Of a stretch of DNA of 64,000 bases, positions 8,912-17,164 are shown in pieces. Location: contig NZ_VSSR01000034.1 in assembly GCF_008123515.1 (NCBI RefSeq), forward strand, positions 87,281 to 151,280, in the 5' to 3' direction. The notes under the pieces are model-generated. The model worked only from the letters and a program-made list of their open reading frames with translations. It searched no databases and was not told the origin of the DNA. The translations under genes were made by a program, and so were the position numbers. Position 1 is the first letter of the stretch. Each line of letters starts with the position of its first letter. This stretch comes from Bradyrhizobium cytisi (GTDB lineage: Bacteria; Pseudomonadota; Alphaproteobacteria; Rhizobiales; Xanthobacteraceae).

Positions 8912-10381
8912 TCACGCCCGCCGGCCCGCCTTGCTTTTGTTGCGCAAGGCCGCGCGCGCCTCCCGTGCGAGCCTTTCGGCGGAGGCGACGAGTTGTGGAA
9001 CCGCGTGCCCGGAAAATCCCAGCACGAAGCCGGGAAGCGGCCGCGCCCGCGCATAAGTGTCGGCGAGCAGCCAGCCCTCTGCGCCTGCGGCCTGTTTCGC
9101 TTCGGCCGCAACCGCTGGCGCAACGGCCGGATCGAACTGCGCCACGAGGTGCAGGCCCTGCGACGGCACCGGGACCGACAGCGCGCCATCCGATGCCGCT
9201 TCGAGCGTTTCGGCCAGTGCATCACGCGCCTCGCGGTAAAGCTTGCGCACGCGCTTGAGGTTTGCGGCAAACGCGCCGGAATTGAGCATATCGGCGACCG
9301 CGCCTTCCATCAGCGTTCCGGGAAAACGGTCGAGCGCGGCGCGCGCGGCCGTGACGTCGCCGATCAAGCGTTCGGGCAGGGCGCAATAGCCGATGCGCAG
9401 TCCCGGAAACAGCGTCTTGGCAAATGTGCCCATGTAGATCACGCGCTGGAGGTGATCGATGCCGGCGAGCGACTTCAGCGGCGCTCCGTCATAGCGGAAC
9501 TCGCTGTCGTAATCGTCCTCGAACACGAAGGCGCCGGCCTGCTTCGCCCAGTCGAGCAGCTCCAGCCGCCGCGGCATCGACATCTGCACGCCGAGCGGAA
9601 ACTGATGCGACGGCGTGACATAGGCCGCGCGTGCGGAAGGCGCGCCCGTGCGGCCCCTCGCGATTTGCAGGCCATGGGCGTCGACGGGAATGGGCACAAT
9701 GCGATAGCCGCATTGGGCGATGGTCCGGCGCGCAATGGGATAGCCGGGGTCCTCGCACCAGACCTGATCGTCGGCCTTCAGGATCGTGCCGAGAGCGATG
9801 CGCAGCGTGTGCAGCGTTCCTGATGTGAGCATGATCTGGTCGGGATCGCAGCGCAGCCCCCGCGCTGAGAGCAGATGGTCCGCGATCGCGACGCGCAACT
9901 CGCGGCTGCCACGCGGATCGCCGTAATGCAGATGCTCGGCGCCGAAGGCGCGCATGCGTCGGCCAACGAAAGCGCGAAAACGCTGTACCGCGCGCTCGTC
10001 GATATGGGTGCAGCCGAGCGAGAGCGCGCCTTGCTTTGGCGCCTCGACAATCACCTTCGGCTTCTTCTGTATGGCCGCGCGCGCCGGAATGCGCGCGGCA
10101 ACGAACGTGCCAGAGCCGACGGTCGCTTGCGCGAACCCGTCGGCGATCAGGCGCTCGTAAGCCGTGACGACCGCGTTGCGCCGAAAGCCGGTTTGTTTGG
10201 CGAGCGTGCGCGACGGCGGCAGCGGCTCGCCAGGTTTGACAAGGCCAGAGACGATCATCTCGCACAGAGCCTGGTACAGCCGGTGCGCTGAGGAGGCGCC
10301 GGCGGTGATGTGCGGGCCAATGAGATCGAGCGGCAGCTCGGCCTTGGCAGGGACGAGAGAATTGGTCGGAAGTTTTTGCAT
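8912..10381 (-). CDS. MocR/PdxR-type regulator: GntR HTH fused to aminotransferase-like domain
   Basis: A transcription factor whose C-terminal half is a fold-type I aminotransferase domain that binds PLP as an effector or cofactor. The protein is about 489 residues: winged HTH of the GntR family (about residues 30-95, LPPSRTLAKQTGFRRNAVVTAYERL), a linker, then the aminotransferase domain with EDDYDSEFRYDG and the lysine region TFAKTLFPGLRIGY. The ATG at 10381 is preferred over an upstream TTG at 10405. It is divergent from a pyridoxamine-phosphate-oxidase-like gene, which is its likely target and fits a vitamin B6-responsive regulator (inference). Confidence 0.88.
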   Translation of the reverse strand: MQKLPTNSLVPAKAELPLDLIGPHITAGASSAHRLYQALCEMIVSGLVKPGEPLPPSRTLAKQTGFRRNAVVTAYERLIADGFAQATVGSGTFVAARIPARAAIQKKPKVIVEAPKQGALSLGCTHIDERAVQRFRAFVGRRMRAFGAEHLHYGDPRGSRELRVAIADHLLSARGLRCDPDQIMLTSGTLHTLRIALGTILKADDQVWCEDPGYPIARRTIAQCGYRIVPIPVDAHGLQIARGRTGAPSARAAYVTPSHQFPLGVQMSMPRRLELLDWAKQAGAFVFEDDYDSEFRYDGAPLKSLAGIDHLQRVIYMGTFAKTLFPGLRIGYCALPERLIGDVTAARAALDRFPGTLMEGAVADMLNSGAFAANLKRVRKLYREARDALAETLEAASDGALSVPVPSQGLHLVAQFDPAVAPAVAAEAKQAAGAEGWLLADTYARARPLPGFVLGFSGHAVPQLVASAERLAREARAALRNKSKAGRRA

Positions 10382-10457
10382 GGAATTGGCACTATCGCAG
10401 ACCAAATGCGCAGCTACAACCGGTCTCGAATTCGTCCAATTCTGATGAGGAGCGGCC
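10382..10457. promoter_or_regulatory. Divergent regulatory region of the MocR/PNPOx-like pair
   Basis: Only 76 bases separate the two divergent starts, so both promoters and any MocR binding site must lie here or overlap the coding ends. MocR proteins usually bind direct repeats in such a region; no repeat was resolved by eye. Confidence 0.4.
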
Positions 10458-11183
10458 GTGAGCCAGACCGAGAGCCAAGATTTCTATCCGACGTCAGCGC
10501 GCAATCAGGTGAAGCGCCGGCACGACCGCGGCTTTTACGATTACGAGACGGTTCATCGCATCCTCGACTCCTCGATGCTGTGCCATGTCTCCTACGTCAT
10601 CGACGGTCAGCCCTATTGCACGCCGACCTTCTTCTGGCGCGAGGGGATGAAGCTCTATTGGCACGGCTCGAGCGCGAGCCGCATGTTGCGCAACCAGACG
10701 AGGGGCGAGCGGGTGTGCCTGACGGTCGCCCATCTCGACAGCCTTGTGCTGGCGCGCTGCGGCTTCAATCATTCCGCCGACTACCGCGCGGTGATGGCGT
10801 TCGGCACAGCCTATCTCGTGACCGACCCCGCAGAGAAAGAGCGCGCCGTGGTCGCGATGGTCGACCGCTTCTTTCCGGATCGCACCGCGAGCCTGCGGGC
10901 CAGCAACACCCAGGAGATCAAGGCGACCTCCTTCATCGCGATGGAGATCGAGGAAGCGTCCGCAAAGGTCCGCGCCAAGGGTGTCGCCGACGACGAAGAA
11001 GACTACGAATTACCGATCTATGCCGAGCGCATTCCGGTCCACACCGTTCTCGGCGCGCCGGAGCCGTGCCCGCGGCTGCTCGACGGCGTGAGCCGGCCCG
11101 CGACGCTGAATGGCTATTCGGAAGGCCGCCTGCTCGAAGATGCATTGCGGGATGCTTATTTTGTGGAGTACCCGAACGGCTGA
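10458..11183 (+). CDS. Pyridoxamine 5'-phosphate oxidase family (FMN-binding split barrel) protein
   Basis: A 241-residue flavin-binding split-barrel protein related to PNPOx and to the YhbP/Rv-type oxidoreductases. Landmarks are the N-terminal RHDRGFYDYETVHRILDSS, the strand pair HVSYVIDGQPYCTPTFFW, and LYWHGSSASRML, which in this group contacts FMN phosphate. The start is a GTG at 10458 with GAGGAG upstream. It is transcribed away from the MocR regulator. Whether it oxidises B6 vitamers or another small molecule cannot be told from sequence. Confidence 0.82.
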   Translation: MSQTESQDFYPTSARNQVKRRHDRGFYDYETVHRILDSSMLCHVSYVIDGQPYCTPTFFWREGMKLYWHGSSASRMLRNQTRGERVCLTVAHLDSLVLARCGFNHSADYRAVMAFGTAYLVTDPAEKERAVVAMVDRFFPDRTASLRASNTQEIKATSFIAMEIEEASAKVRAKGVADDEEDYELPIYAERIPVHTVLGAPEPCPRLLDGVSRPATLNGYSEGRLLEDALRDAYFVEYPNG

Positions 11184-11235
11184 AATCGGCTAGCTTGCGT
11201 GCACCGTTGACCAACTAGATGCCCGGAGTTGCCTG

Positions 11236-12513
11236 ATGAACGCCGAAACGCAGCAGAGGATTCTTGACGCCATCGATGCCGGCTTCGAAGCCCAGCTTGC
11301 GACCACACGCGATTTCGTTGCGATCCCTTCGACCCGCGGGGCGGAGGGACCGTGCCAGGACATGATCGGCGACCTCCTGCGCGAGCGGGGCTACGAGGTC
11401 GACGACTGGCACATCAACGTCGATGATCTCAAGGATCTGCGCGGCTTCGGGCCGATCGAGCATGATTTCTCCAAGGCACGCTCGGTGGTCGGCACCTATC
11501 GTCCGAACACCGAGGCCGGCAAATCGCTGATCCTCCAGGGGCATTGCGACGTGGTGCCCGCGGGGCCGCTGGAATTGTGGGACACACCGCCGTTCGCGCC
11601 TGTCATCAAGGACGGCAAGATGTTCGGCCGCGGCGCCTGCGACATGAAGTCGGGTACCATCGGCGCGCTCTATTCGCTGGACGCGATCAAGGCGGCCGGC
11701 TTCAAGCCGACCGCGCGGATTCACTTTCAGTCGGTGATCGAAGAGGAGAGCACCGGCGTCGGCGCACTTTCGACGCTTCAGCGCGGCTACCGGGCCGATG
11801 CCTGCTTCATCCCCGAGCCCACCGCCGGCAAGATGGTACGCTCGCAGGTCGGCGTGATCTGGTTTCGCCTGCGCGTGAAGGGCCATCCGACCCATGTCGC
11901 CTTTGCCGGCTCCGGCTCCAATGCGATCATGGCGGCTTATCACCTCGTCCATGCGCTACAGAAGCTCGAGATCGAGTGGAACGAGCGCGCCAAGGCCGAT
12001 CGTCACTTCAATACGCTCAGCCATCCCATCAACTTCAACCCCGGCATCATCAAGGGCGGCGATTGGGCCTCCAGCGTGCCGGCCTGGTGCGACGTCGATT
12101 GCCGTATCGCCATCCTGCCGGGTTGGTCGGTCGCCGATCACCAGAAGGAGATCATGGCCTGCGTTGCCGCTGCCTCGCGCAACCACCGCTTCCTCGCCAA
12201 CAATCCGCCGGAGGTCGAATGGTCGGGCTTCCTGTCGGAAGGCTATGAGTTGACCGATTCCGCGGCACCGGAAGCCGCGTTCGGCACAGCTTTTAACAAG
12301 GTCTATGGCGGCGCGGTCGAAGATCTCGTCTTCACCGCGCTCACTGATACCCGTTTCTACGGCCTCAACTACGGCATCCCCAGCCTGTGCTTTGGCGCCA
12401 GCGGCGGGGAGATGCACGGCTTCAACGAATATGTTGATCTGGACTCGCTGAAGAAGACCACCAAGGCGATGGCGCTGTTCATCGCGGAGTGGTGCGGGGT
12501 GGAGAAGGCGTAA
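11236..12513 (+). CDS. ArgE/DapE family deacylase (M20 metallopeptidase)
   Basis: A cytosolic zinc-dependent amidohydrolase of 425 residues in the acetylornithine deacetylase/succinyl-diaminopimelate desuccinylase group. Metal ligands are visible: LQGHCDVVPAG (His, Asp), GRGACDMKSG (bridging Asp), and EEESTG (catalytic and ligand Glu), followed by the dimerisation domain and a late GGEMHGFNEY His motif. The ATG has GGAG upstream. It is an orphan with respect to arginine or lysine genes, so the natural acyl-amino-acid substrate is open. Confidence 0.9.
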   Translation: MNAETQQRILDAIDAGFEAQLATTRDFVAIPSTRGAEGPCQDMIGDLLRERGYEVDDWHINVDDLKDLRGFGPIEHDFSKARSVVGTYRPNTEAGKSLILQGHCDVVPAGPLELWDTPPFAPVIKDGKMFGRGACDMKSGTIGALYSLDAIKAAGFKPTARIHFQSVIEEESTGVGALSTLQRGYRADACFIPEPTAGKMVRSQVGVIWFRLRVKGHPTHVAFAGSGSNAIMAAYHLVHALQKLEIEWNERAKADRHFNTLSHPINFNPGIIKGGDWASSVPAWCDVDCRIAILPGWSVADHQKEIMACVAAASRNHRFLANNPPEVEWSGFLSEGYELTDSAAPEAAFGTAFNKVYGGAVEDLVFTALTDTRFYGLNYGIPSLCFGASGGEMHGFNEYVDLDSLKKTTKAMALFIAEWCGVEKA

Positions 12514-12526
12514 GCCTCTCTCCTTT

Positions 12527-12611
12527 GTCATTGCGAGGAGCTCTTGCGACGAAGCAATCCAGACTGCCGCCCCGGAGGTAGACTGGATTGCTTCGCTTCG
12601 CTCGCAATGAC
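12527..12611. repeat. Palindromic intergenic repeat, GTCATTGCGAG family
   Basis: Outer arms GTCATTGCGAG (12527-12537) and CTCGCAATGAC (12601-12611) enclose inner arms GAAGCAATCCAG (12551-12562) and CTGGATTGCTTC (12583-12594). This is a well-known dispersed element of Bradyrhizobium and other alphaproteobacteria. It sits between the M20 gene and the kynurenine operon. A shorter copy is at 15671-15708. Confidence 0.85.
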
Positions 12612-12665
12612 GCAGTGAGTCGCCGGGGGCGCCGGCCTGCCCAATCCGGGGGCTCATCCAAATCC

Positions 12666-12677
12666 TTTAAGCTTAAA
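12666..12677. promoter_or_regulatory. TTTAAGCTTAAA palindrome before the kynurenine operon
   Basis: A perfect 12-base AT-rich palindrome 74 bases before the formamidase start, in the only gap that can hold the operon promoter. It may be an operator or part of the promoter. Kynurenine operons in other bacteria are often controlled by Lrp-type KynR; no such gene is adjacent here. Confidence 0.35.
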
Positions 12678-12750
12678 AGAAAGACTAGGATGCCGGCCCG
12701 ACCGGTGGCAGACTGGCGCTGGGTTCGCTGGGCGGGTCCTCGGAGTCACG

Positions 12751-13560
12751 ATGCGCGATTGGGATGACGCTTACGCCAATTCGGCCCATATCCCGGGCTC
12801 GGATAAGATGCCGGCGCAATGGGCGGAGCGGGCGGCGGCTTATCGCGCCGCGCTGAAGGGTTTTCGTCCCGACGTCGCCTACGGCTCCGGTGAGCGCCAG
12901 CGTTTTGACCTGGTCCTGCCCGACGGCGACAGCAGGGGTCTCGTCGTGTTCGTGCATGGCGGTTACTGGATGCGCTTCGATAAGTCGACCTGGACTGATC
13001 TCGCCGAAGGTGCGCGCCACCATGGCTGGGCGGTAGCACTGCCGAGCTACACGCTGACGCCGGCCGCGCGCATCTCCGGCATCACCGCCGAAATCACCGC
13101 CGCGATAGCGACAGCGGCCTCGCTCGTCGCGGGGCCGATCCGGCTGGCGGGCCACTCCGCCGGCGGGCATCTCGTGACGCGCATGCTCTGCGACGACAGC
13201 CGGCTTGAGCCCGCCGTCTTCAACCGCATCGCCGGCACGCTCTCGATCAGCGGCCTGCACGATCTGCGGCCGCTGCTCAAGACCAGGATGAACGAGACAC
13301 TTCGCATGACCATGGAGGAGGCGACGCGCGAAAGCGCGGCGCTGCATCTGCCACGCGGACATTCGCCTCTGACCGCCTGGGTCGGCGGCAGTGAGCGGCC
13401 CGAGTTCATCCGCCAGTCCGACTTGTTCGCCAACGTCTGGACCGGCTTTGACGTGCCGACGCGTCTCGTCGTCGATCCCGGGCTCAACCATTTTACCGTG
13501 ATCGATGCGCTTAGGGATCCGTCGTCGCCGATCACCGCGCGCCTGATCGGCCTCGACTGA
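12751..13560 (+). CDS. Alpha/beta-hydrolase kynurenine formamidase (arylformamidase) candidate
   Basis: Probably hydrolyses N-formylkynurenine to kynurenine and formate. It is a 269-residue alpha/beta hydrolase with the oxyanion motif FVHGGYW (about residues 69-75), nucleophile elbow GHSAGGH (about 133-139) and a late DPGLNHF giving the catalytic His. The fold matches the eukaryotic-type formamidase rather than the metal-dependent bacterial KynB. The assignment rests on its place directly before tryptophan dioxygenase and kynureninase. The ATG has GGAG six bases upstream. Confidence 0.8.
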   Translation: MRDWDDAYANSAHIPGSDKMPAQWAERAAAYRAALKGFRPDVAYGSGERQRFDLVLPDGDSRGLVVFVHGGYWMRFDKSTWTDLAEGARHHGWAVALPSYTLTPAARISGITAEITAAIATAASLVAGPIRLAGHSAGGHLVTRMLCDDSRLEPAVFNRIAGTLSISGLHDLRPLLKTRMNETLRMTMEEATRESAALHLPRGHSPLTAWVGGSERPEFIRQSDLFANVWTGFDVPTRLVVDPGLNHFTVIDALRDPSSPITARLIGLD

Positions 13561-13597
13561 CGGGGCGCAAAGGGATGATCGATCGAGAGGGCCTGCC

Positions 13598-14437
13598 ATG
13601 ACGTCCAGCGATTACGATCCTTCAAGCGAAGGCGCCGAGACCGAATTCGCCCGACGCATGTCCTATGGCGACTATCTGGCGCTGGATGCGATCCTCGGTG
13701 CACAGCATCCGCTCTCCGAAGCGCATGACGAGATGCTGTTCATCATCCAGCATCAGACCACGGAGCTGTGGATGCGCCTTGCCATCCACGAACTCAGCGC
13801 CGCACGCCGCGCCATCGCCAAAGACGAGGTGCAGCCCGCGATGAAGATGCTGGCGCGGATGTCGCGCATCTTCGAGCAGCTCAACGGCGCTTGGGACGTG
13901 CTGCGCACGATGACACCGAGCGAATACACGCGCTTTCGCTCGCAGCTCGGGCAATCATCAGGTTTCCAGTCGCGGCAGTACCGGCTGATCGAATATCTGC
14001 TTGGCAACCGCAACCACCCCATGCTCAAGCCGCACGCGCACGATGCCGAGACGACGAAGCTGCTCGAGGACGAGCTTGCGACGCCGAGCCTCTATGACGA
14101 GGTGCTGCGGCTCGCCGATCGCAACGGGCTCAAGATGCCGGCCGCTGTGCTCTCGCGCGACGTCCGCGAGACCCACAGCTTCAACGAGGGCGTGCTGCAG
14201 GCCTGGCGTATCGTCTACGAGGCGCCGGAGACGCACTGGATGCTTTACGAGCTCGCCGAGAAGATGGTTGATTTCGAGGACTATTTTCGCCGCTGGCGGT
14301 TCAACCATGTGACGACGGTCGAGCGGGTCATCGGCTTCAAGCGTGGCACCGGCGGCACCGGCGGCGTCAGCTATCTCAAGCGCATGCTGGAGGTCGAGCT
14401 ATTTCCCGAGCTCTGGCGCGTGCGCACCATTTTGTAG
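13598..14437 (+). CDS. kynA: Tryptophan 2,3-dioxygenase
   Basis: A cytosolic heme enzyme that opens the indole ring of tryptophan to give N-formylkynurenine, the first step of the kynurenine pathway. Its 279 residues match the bacterial enzyme length. Seen in the sequence: FIIQHQTTELWM near residues 48-59 with the active-site His, the proximal heme His at about 237 in RFNHVTTVER, and the GTGGTGG loop at 250-256 that closes over the substrate. The ATG follows GAGGG. Ten bases separate it from kynU, so they share a transcript. Confidence 0.95.
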   Translation: MTSSDYDPSSEGAETEFARRMSYGDYLALDAILGAQHPLSEAHDEMLFIIQHQTTELWMRLAIHELSAARRAIAKDEVQPAMKMLARMSRIFEQLNGAWDVLRTMTPSEYTRFRSQLGQSSGFQSRQYRLIEYLLGNRNHPMLKPHAHDAETTKLLEDELATPSLYDEVLRLADRNGLKMPAAVLSRDVRETHSFNEGVLQAWRIVYEAPETHWMLYELAEKMVDFEDYFRRWRFNHVTTVERVIGFKRGTGGTGGVSYLKRMLEVELFPELWRVRTIL

Positions 14438-14447
14438 AGATGTGTCC

Positions 14448-15650
14448 ATGACCAGGCTTCGCGTCTACGACGACACCAAGGCGCTCTTTCATCTCCCTGA
14501 CGGCGTGATCTATCTCGACGGCAATTCGCTCGGTGCATTGCCGCTTGGCGTCGCCGAGCGCGTCAACCGCGTCATTATGGCGGAGTGGGGCAACGAGTTG
14601 ATCCGCGCCTGGAACAGCGCCGGTTGGTATGCGCAGCCGCGCCACGTTGGCGACCGCATCGCGCGGCTGATCGGCGCGAAGGCGGGGTCGGTCATGGTCG
14701 GCGACACGCTGTCGCTCAAAGTCTATCAAGCGCTCGCCGCCGCGCTCGACATGAATGCATCGCGCAAGGGCGTCCTGTCGGACACCGGCAATTTCCCGAC
14801 CGATCTTTACATGGCCGAAGGCCTGATCGCGACGCTCGGGCGAGGCCATCAATTGCGTCTGGTGGCGCCCGAGGAGGTCGAGGCCGCGCTGTCGGAAGAG
14901 ATTGCGGTGCTGTACATCACCGAGGTCGACTACCGCACCGGCCGCCGTCACGACATGGCGAAGCTGACCGCAAAGGCGCATGAGCTTGGCATCGTCACGG
15001 TCTGGGATCTCGCCCACTCGGCCGGCGCACTGCCGGTCGATCTCGCCGGCTGTGGTGCCGATTTTGCGGCCGGCTGCACCTACAAATATATCAATGCCGG
15101 CCCGGGCGCGCCGGCTTTCCTCTATGTCGCCCCGCGTCACGCCGACAGCGCACGCACCGCACTGTCCGGCTGGATGGGGCACGCAAAGCCCTTCGCATTT
15201 GAGCTTGGCTATGCTGCCGCGGGCGGCGTCGAGCGCATGCGTGTCGGCACGCCGCCCGTGCTGGCGATGGCGGCGCTGGAGGCTTCGCTCGATATCTGGG
15301 ATCGGATTGACGTCGAGGAGGTCCGCGCCCGCTCGCTGGCGCTCGGCGATCTGTTGATCGCTGAGGTCGAACGCCGCTGCCCCCCCTTGAAGCTGGTCAC
15401 GCCGCGTGCGCACGAGTGCCGCGGCTCGCAAGTCTCGTTCGCCTTCGAGGGCGGCTACGCCGCCATGCAGGCCCTGATCGCCCGCGGCCTCATCGGCGAT
15501 TTCCGCGCGCCTGACATCATGCGGTTCGGGATCACGCCGCTGTATATCGGCGAGGCGGAAGTCATGAAGGCGGCCGAGATCATCGAGGACGTAATCGCAG
15601 GCGAGGTGTGGCGGCGGCCGGAGTATCAGGTCGTCAATGCGGTAACGTGA
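14448..15650 (+). CDS. kynU: Kynureninase
   Basis: A PLP enzyme that cleaves kynurenine to anthranilate and alanine, completing the three-gene pathway. It has 400 residues. Landmarks are LDGNSLGALP near residues 23-32, the phosphate-binding region VMVGDTLSLK, DLAHSAGALPVDL with the PLP-ring Asp at about 187, and the Schiff-base lysine at about 213 in TYKYINAGPG. The ATG at 14448 lies just after the kynA stop; an upstream in-frame start at 14343 would overlap kynA and is rejected. The anthranilate product could feed tryptophan resynthesis or catabolism; no anthranilate genes are in the window. Confidence 0.94.
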   Translation: MTRLRVYDDTKALFHLPDGVIYLDGNSLGALPLGVAERVNRVIMAEWGNELIRAWNSAGWYAQPRHVGDRIARLIGAKAGSVMVGDTLSLKVYQALAAALDMNASRKGVLSDTGNFPTDLYMAEGLIATLGRGHQLRLVAPEEVEAALSEEIAVLYITEVDYRTGRRHDMAKLTAKAHELGIVTVWDLAHSAGALPVDLAGCGADFAAGCTYKYINAGPGAPAFLYVAPRHADSARTALSGWMGHAKPFAFELGYAAAGGVERMRVGTPPVLAMAALEASLDIWDRIDVEEVRARSLALGDLLIAEVERRCPPLKLVTPRAHECRGSQVSFAFEGGYAAMQALIARGLIGDFRAPDIMRFGITPLYIGEAEVMKAAEIIEDVIAGEVWRRPEYQVVNAVT

Positions 15651-15670
15651 GGGACGAATGCTGCCTCAAC

Positions 15671-15708
15671 CGTCATTGCGAGCGCAGCGCGCTACGCTCG
15701 CAATGACG
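15671..15708. repeat. Short palindromic repeat, GTCATTGCGAG family
   Basis: Perfect 14-base arms, CGTCATTGCGAGCG (15671-15684) and CGCTCGCAATGACG (15695-15708), around a 10-base loop. It is a reduced copy of the element at 12527-12611 and lies 20 bases after kynU, where it could also act as a terminator hairpin. Confidence 0.8.
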
Positions 15709-15873
15709 GATGATGGAGCTGCGCTCGCCCCACAACGCCATCACGATCGCATCGAGCCGGTCGGTCAACGCCGCCGGTCCCGGTTGCAGGATGATCGGCG
15801 ACAAAACCATATGAGCAAGTGCCTCGGCCGTGTCACGATAACCATTACCTCGGGCGTCATTGCTTTGCCGCAC
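15709..15873 (-). pseudogene. Possible C-terminal remnant of a TetR-type regulator
   Basis: The minus-strand frame encodes AEALAHMVLSPIILQPGPAA followed by LTDRLDAIVMALWG, which resembles the last helices of TetR-family ligand domains. It runs directly into the short palindromic repeat and has no HTH upstream. This reads as a degraded 3' end rather than a live gene. The match is weak and short. Confidence 0.25.
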
Positions 15874-15917
15874 TGTGCATTTCAGCTTGAGAACAGAACG
15901 AATTGGGAGGAGATCCG

Positions 15918-16316
15918 ATGACGCCGCTTGAGAAAGTTAAAGCGATGAAGATGCCGTTTGCCGAGCTCAAGGGCGTCGAGTTCGTCGAAGCGGAGAAGGA
16001 TCGCGTGGTGGCACGGATGATTGTCAGGCCCGATCTCTGTACCCTGCATCACACCGTCCACGGCGGCGCGGTGATGGCGTTCGCCGATTCCGTCGGCGCA
16101 GCCGCAACCGTGATCAACCTGCCGGAGGACGCAAAGGGCACGACCACCCTGGAGAGCAAGACCAATTTCATCGGCGGGGCGAAGGAGGGAACCACGGTCG
16201 TCGCCATTGCCACGCCGGTCCATAGGGGCCGGCGGACCCAGGTCTGGACCACTCGGCTGGAGACCGGGGATGGCAAGCTGATCGCTATCGTGACCCAGAC
16301 CCAGCTGGTCCTGTAA
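15918..16316 (+). CDS. PaaI family hotdog-fold thioesterase
   Basis: A 132-residue cytosolic acyl-CoA thioesterase of the PaaI/YbgC-like hotdog group. The motif HHTVHGGAVMAFADSVGA is the HGG signature with the catalytic Asp in the following helix. A second conserved stretch, TTLESKTNFIGGAKEG, forms the neighbouring strand. The ATG at 15918 is preceded by GGGAGGAG; an upstream GTG-like start is unnecessary. The acyl-CoA substrate is not identifiable from context. Confidence 0.88.
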   Translation: MTPLEKVKAMKMPFAELKGVEFVEAEKDRVVARMIVRPDLCTLHHTVHGGAVMAFADSVGAAATVINLPEDAKGTTTLESKTNFIGGAKEGTTVVAIATPVHRGRRTQVWTTRLETGDGKLIAIVTQTQLVL

Positions 16317-16469
16317 AAACTACGGAGGCTTGATTTTGTTAACGAATTAGTCGTTCTCGCTGCCTCAAACTTGAGCAGGTTCCCGTCTTGAAAAATTTGC
16401 TGCGACGCACAATATTGGAGGCCTAGGGATTCGAACGCCTCCTCGAGGGACACCAAGAGGAGTTTTGAC

Positions 16470-17075
16470 GTGGTACTTGAAGACACCGTCCGCACCGCTC
16501 CGCGCTATGTGCGGACCCTGATCCAGCAGGAAGAATTGCCGCTGTTGCGCGATCACCTGCTCAGGCTCGATGCCGAAAGCCGGCATGATCGCTTTAACGG
16601 TTTTCTCGACGACAGCTTCATCGAGCGTTACGCCGCCCGCTGCGCCGAGGATGGCACCGTGATCGTCGCCTATATCGTCGATGGCGTGGTTCGTGGTGCG
16701 GCCGAGCTGCATCCGCCGGAGGGCGATTCGTTGCCTGAGGTCGCCTTCAGCGTGGAAGCCTCCGCCCGCCGCCAGAATGTCGGCACCGTGCTGTTCAGCC
16801 GCCTGATCGCGGAAGCGCGCTGGAAGGGCTACAAGAGCCTGCGCATCACCACGGGAGCGGAGAATCACGCCATGCGGGCGCTCGCCAAGAAGTTCGGTGC
16901 GCATCTGCAGTTCCGACATGGTGAGTCCACAGGCACGATCGATCTTGGCAAGACGCCCGAGGCCGAGCTCGCTGAGCTCGCAGCGGCGCCGTTCAAGGCC
17001 GGCCGCGCGATTCTCAACTTCAACTCGACCTGCTGGAAGCTGATCTCCAGCATGTACGGCAATCGCGCAGCCTGA
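16470..17075 (+). CDS. GNAT family N-acetyltransferase
   Basis: A 201-residue acetyl-CoA-dependent acyltransferase. The GNAT core spans about residues 20-140. Motif A is seen as VAFSVEASARRQNVGTVLF, where a basic Q/R-x-x-G/A loop binds the CoA pyrophosphate, followed by AEARWKGYKSLRITTGAEN and the MRALAKKFG helix. A C-terminal extension of about 60 residues is not part of the fold. The start is GTG at 16470 with AGGAG upstream. It is followed by a good terminator. The acceptor substrate is unknown. Confidence 0.85.
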   Translation: MVLEDTVRTAPRYVRTLIQQEELPLLRDHLLRLDAESRHDRFNGFLDDSFIERYAARCAEDGTVIVAYIVDGVVRGAAELHPPEGDSLPEVAFSVEASARRQNVGTVLFSRLIAEARWKGYKSLRITTGAENHAMRALAKKFGAHLQFRHGESTGTIDLGKTPEAELAELAAAPFKAGRAILNFNSTCWKLISSMYGNRAA

Positions 17076-17112
17076 AATCAAGAGACCTGAAATTCAAAGG
17101 CCTGAATCAAAA

Positions 17113-17143
17113 AGCGGACCGGCAAGGCCGGTCCGCTGTTTTA
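17113..17143 (+). terminator. Rho-independent terminator after the GNAT gene
   Basis: Stem AGCGGACCGGC/GCCGGTCCGCT with a small loop, followed by GTTTTATT. It lies 38 bases after the stop at 17075 and may serve both this gene and the convergent gene ending at 17165. Confidence 0.8.
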
Positions 17144-17164
17144 TTGGAGCCAAGGAATGAGCGC

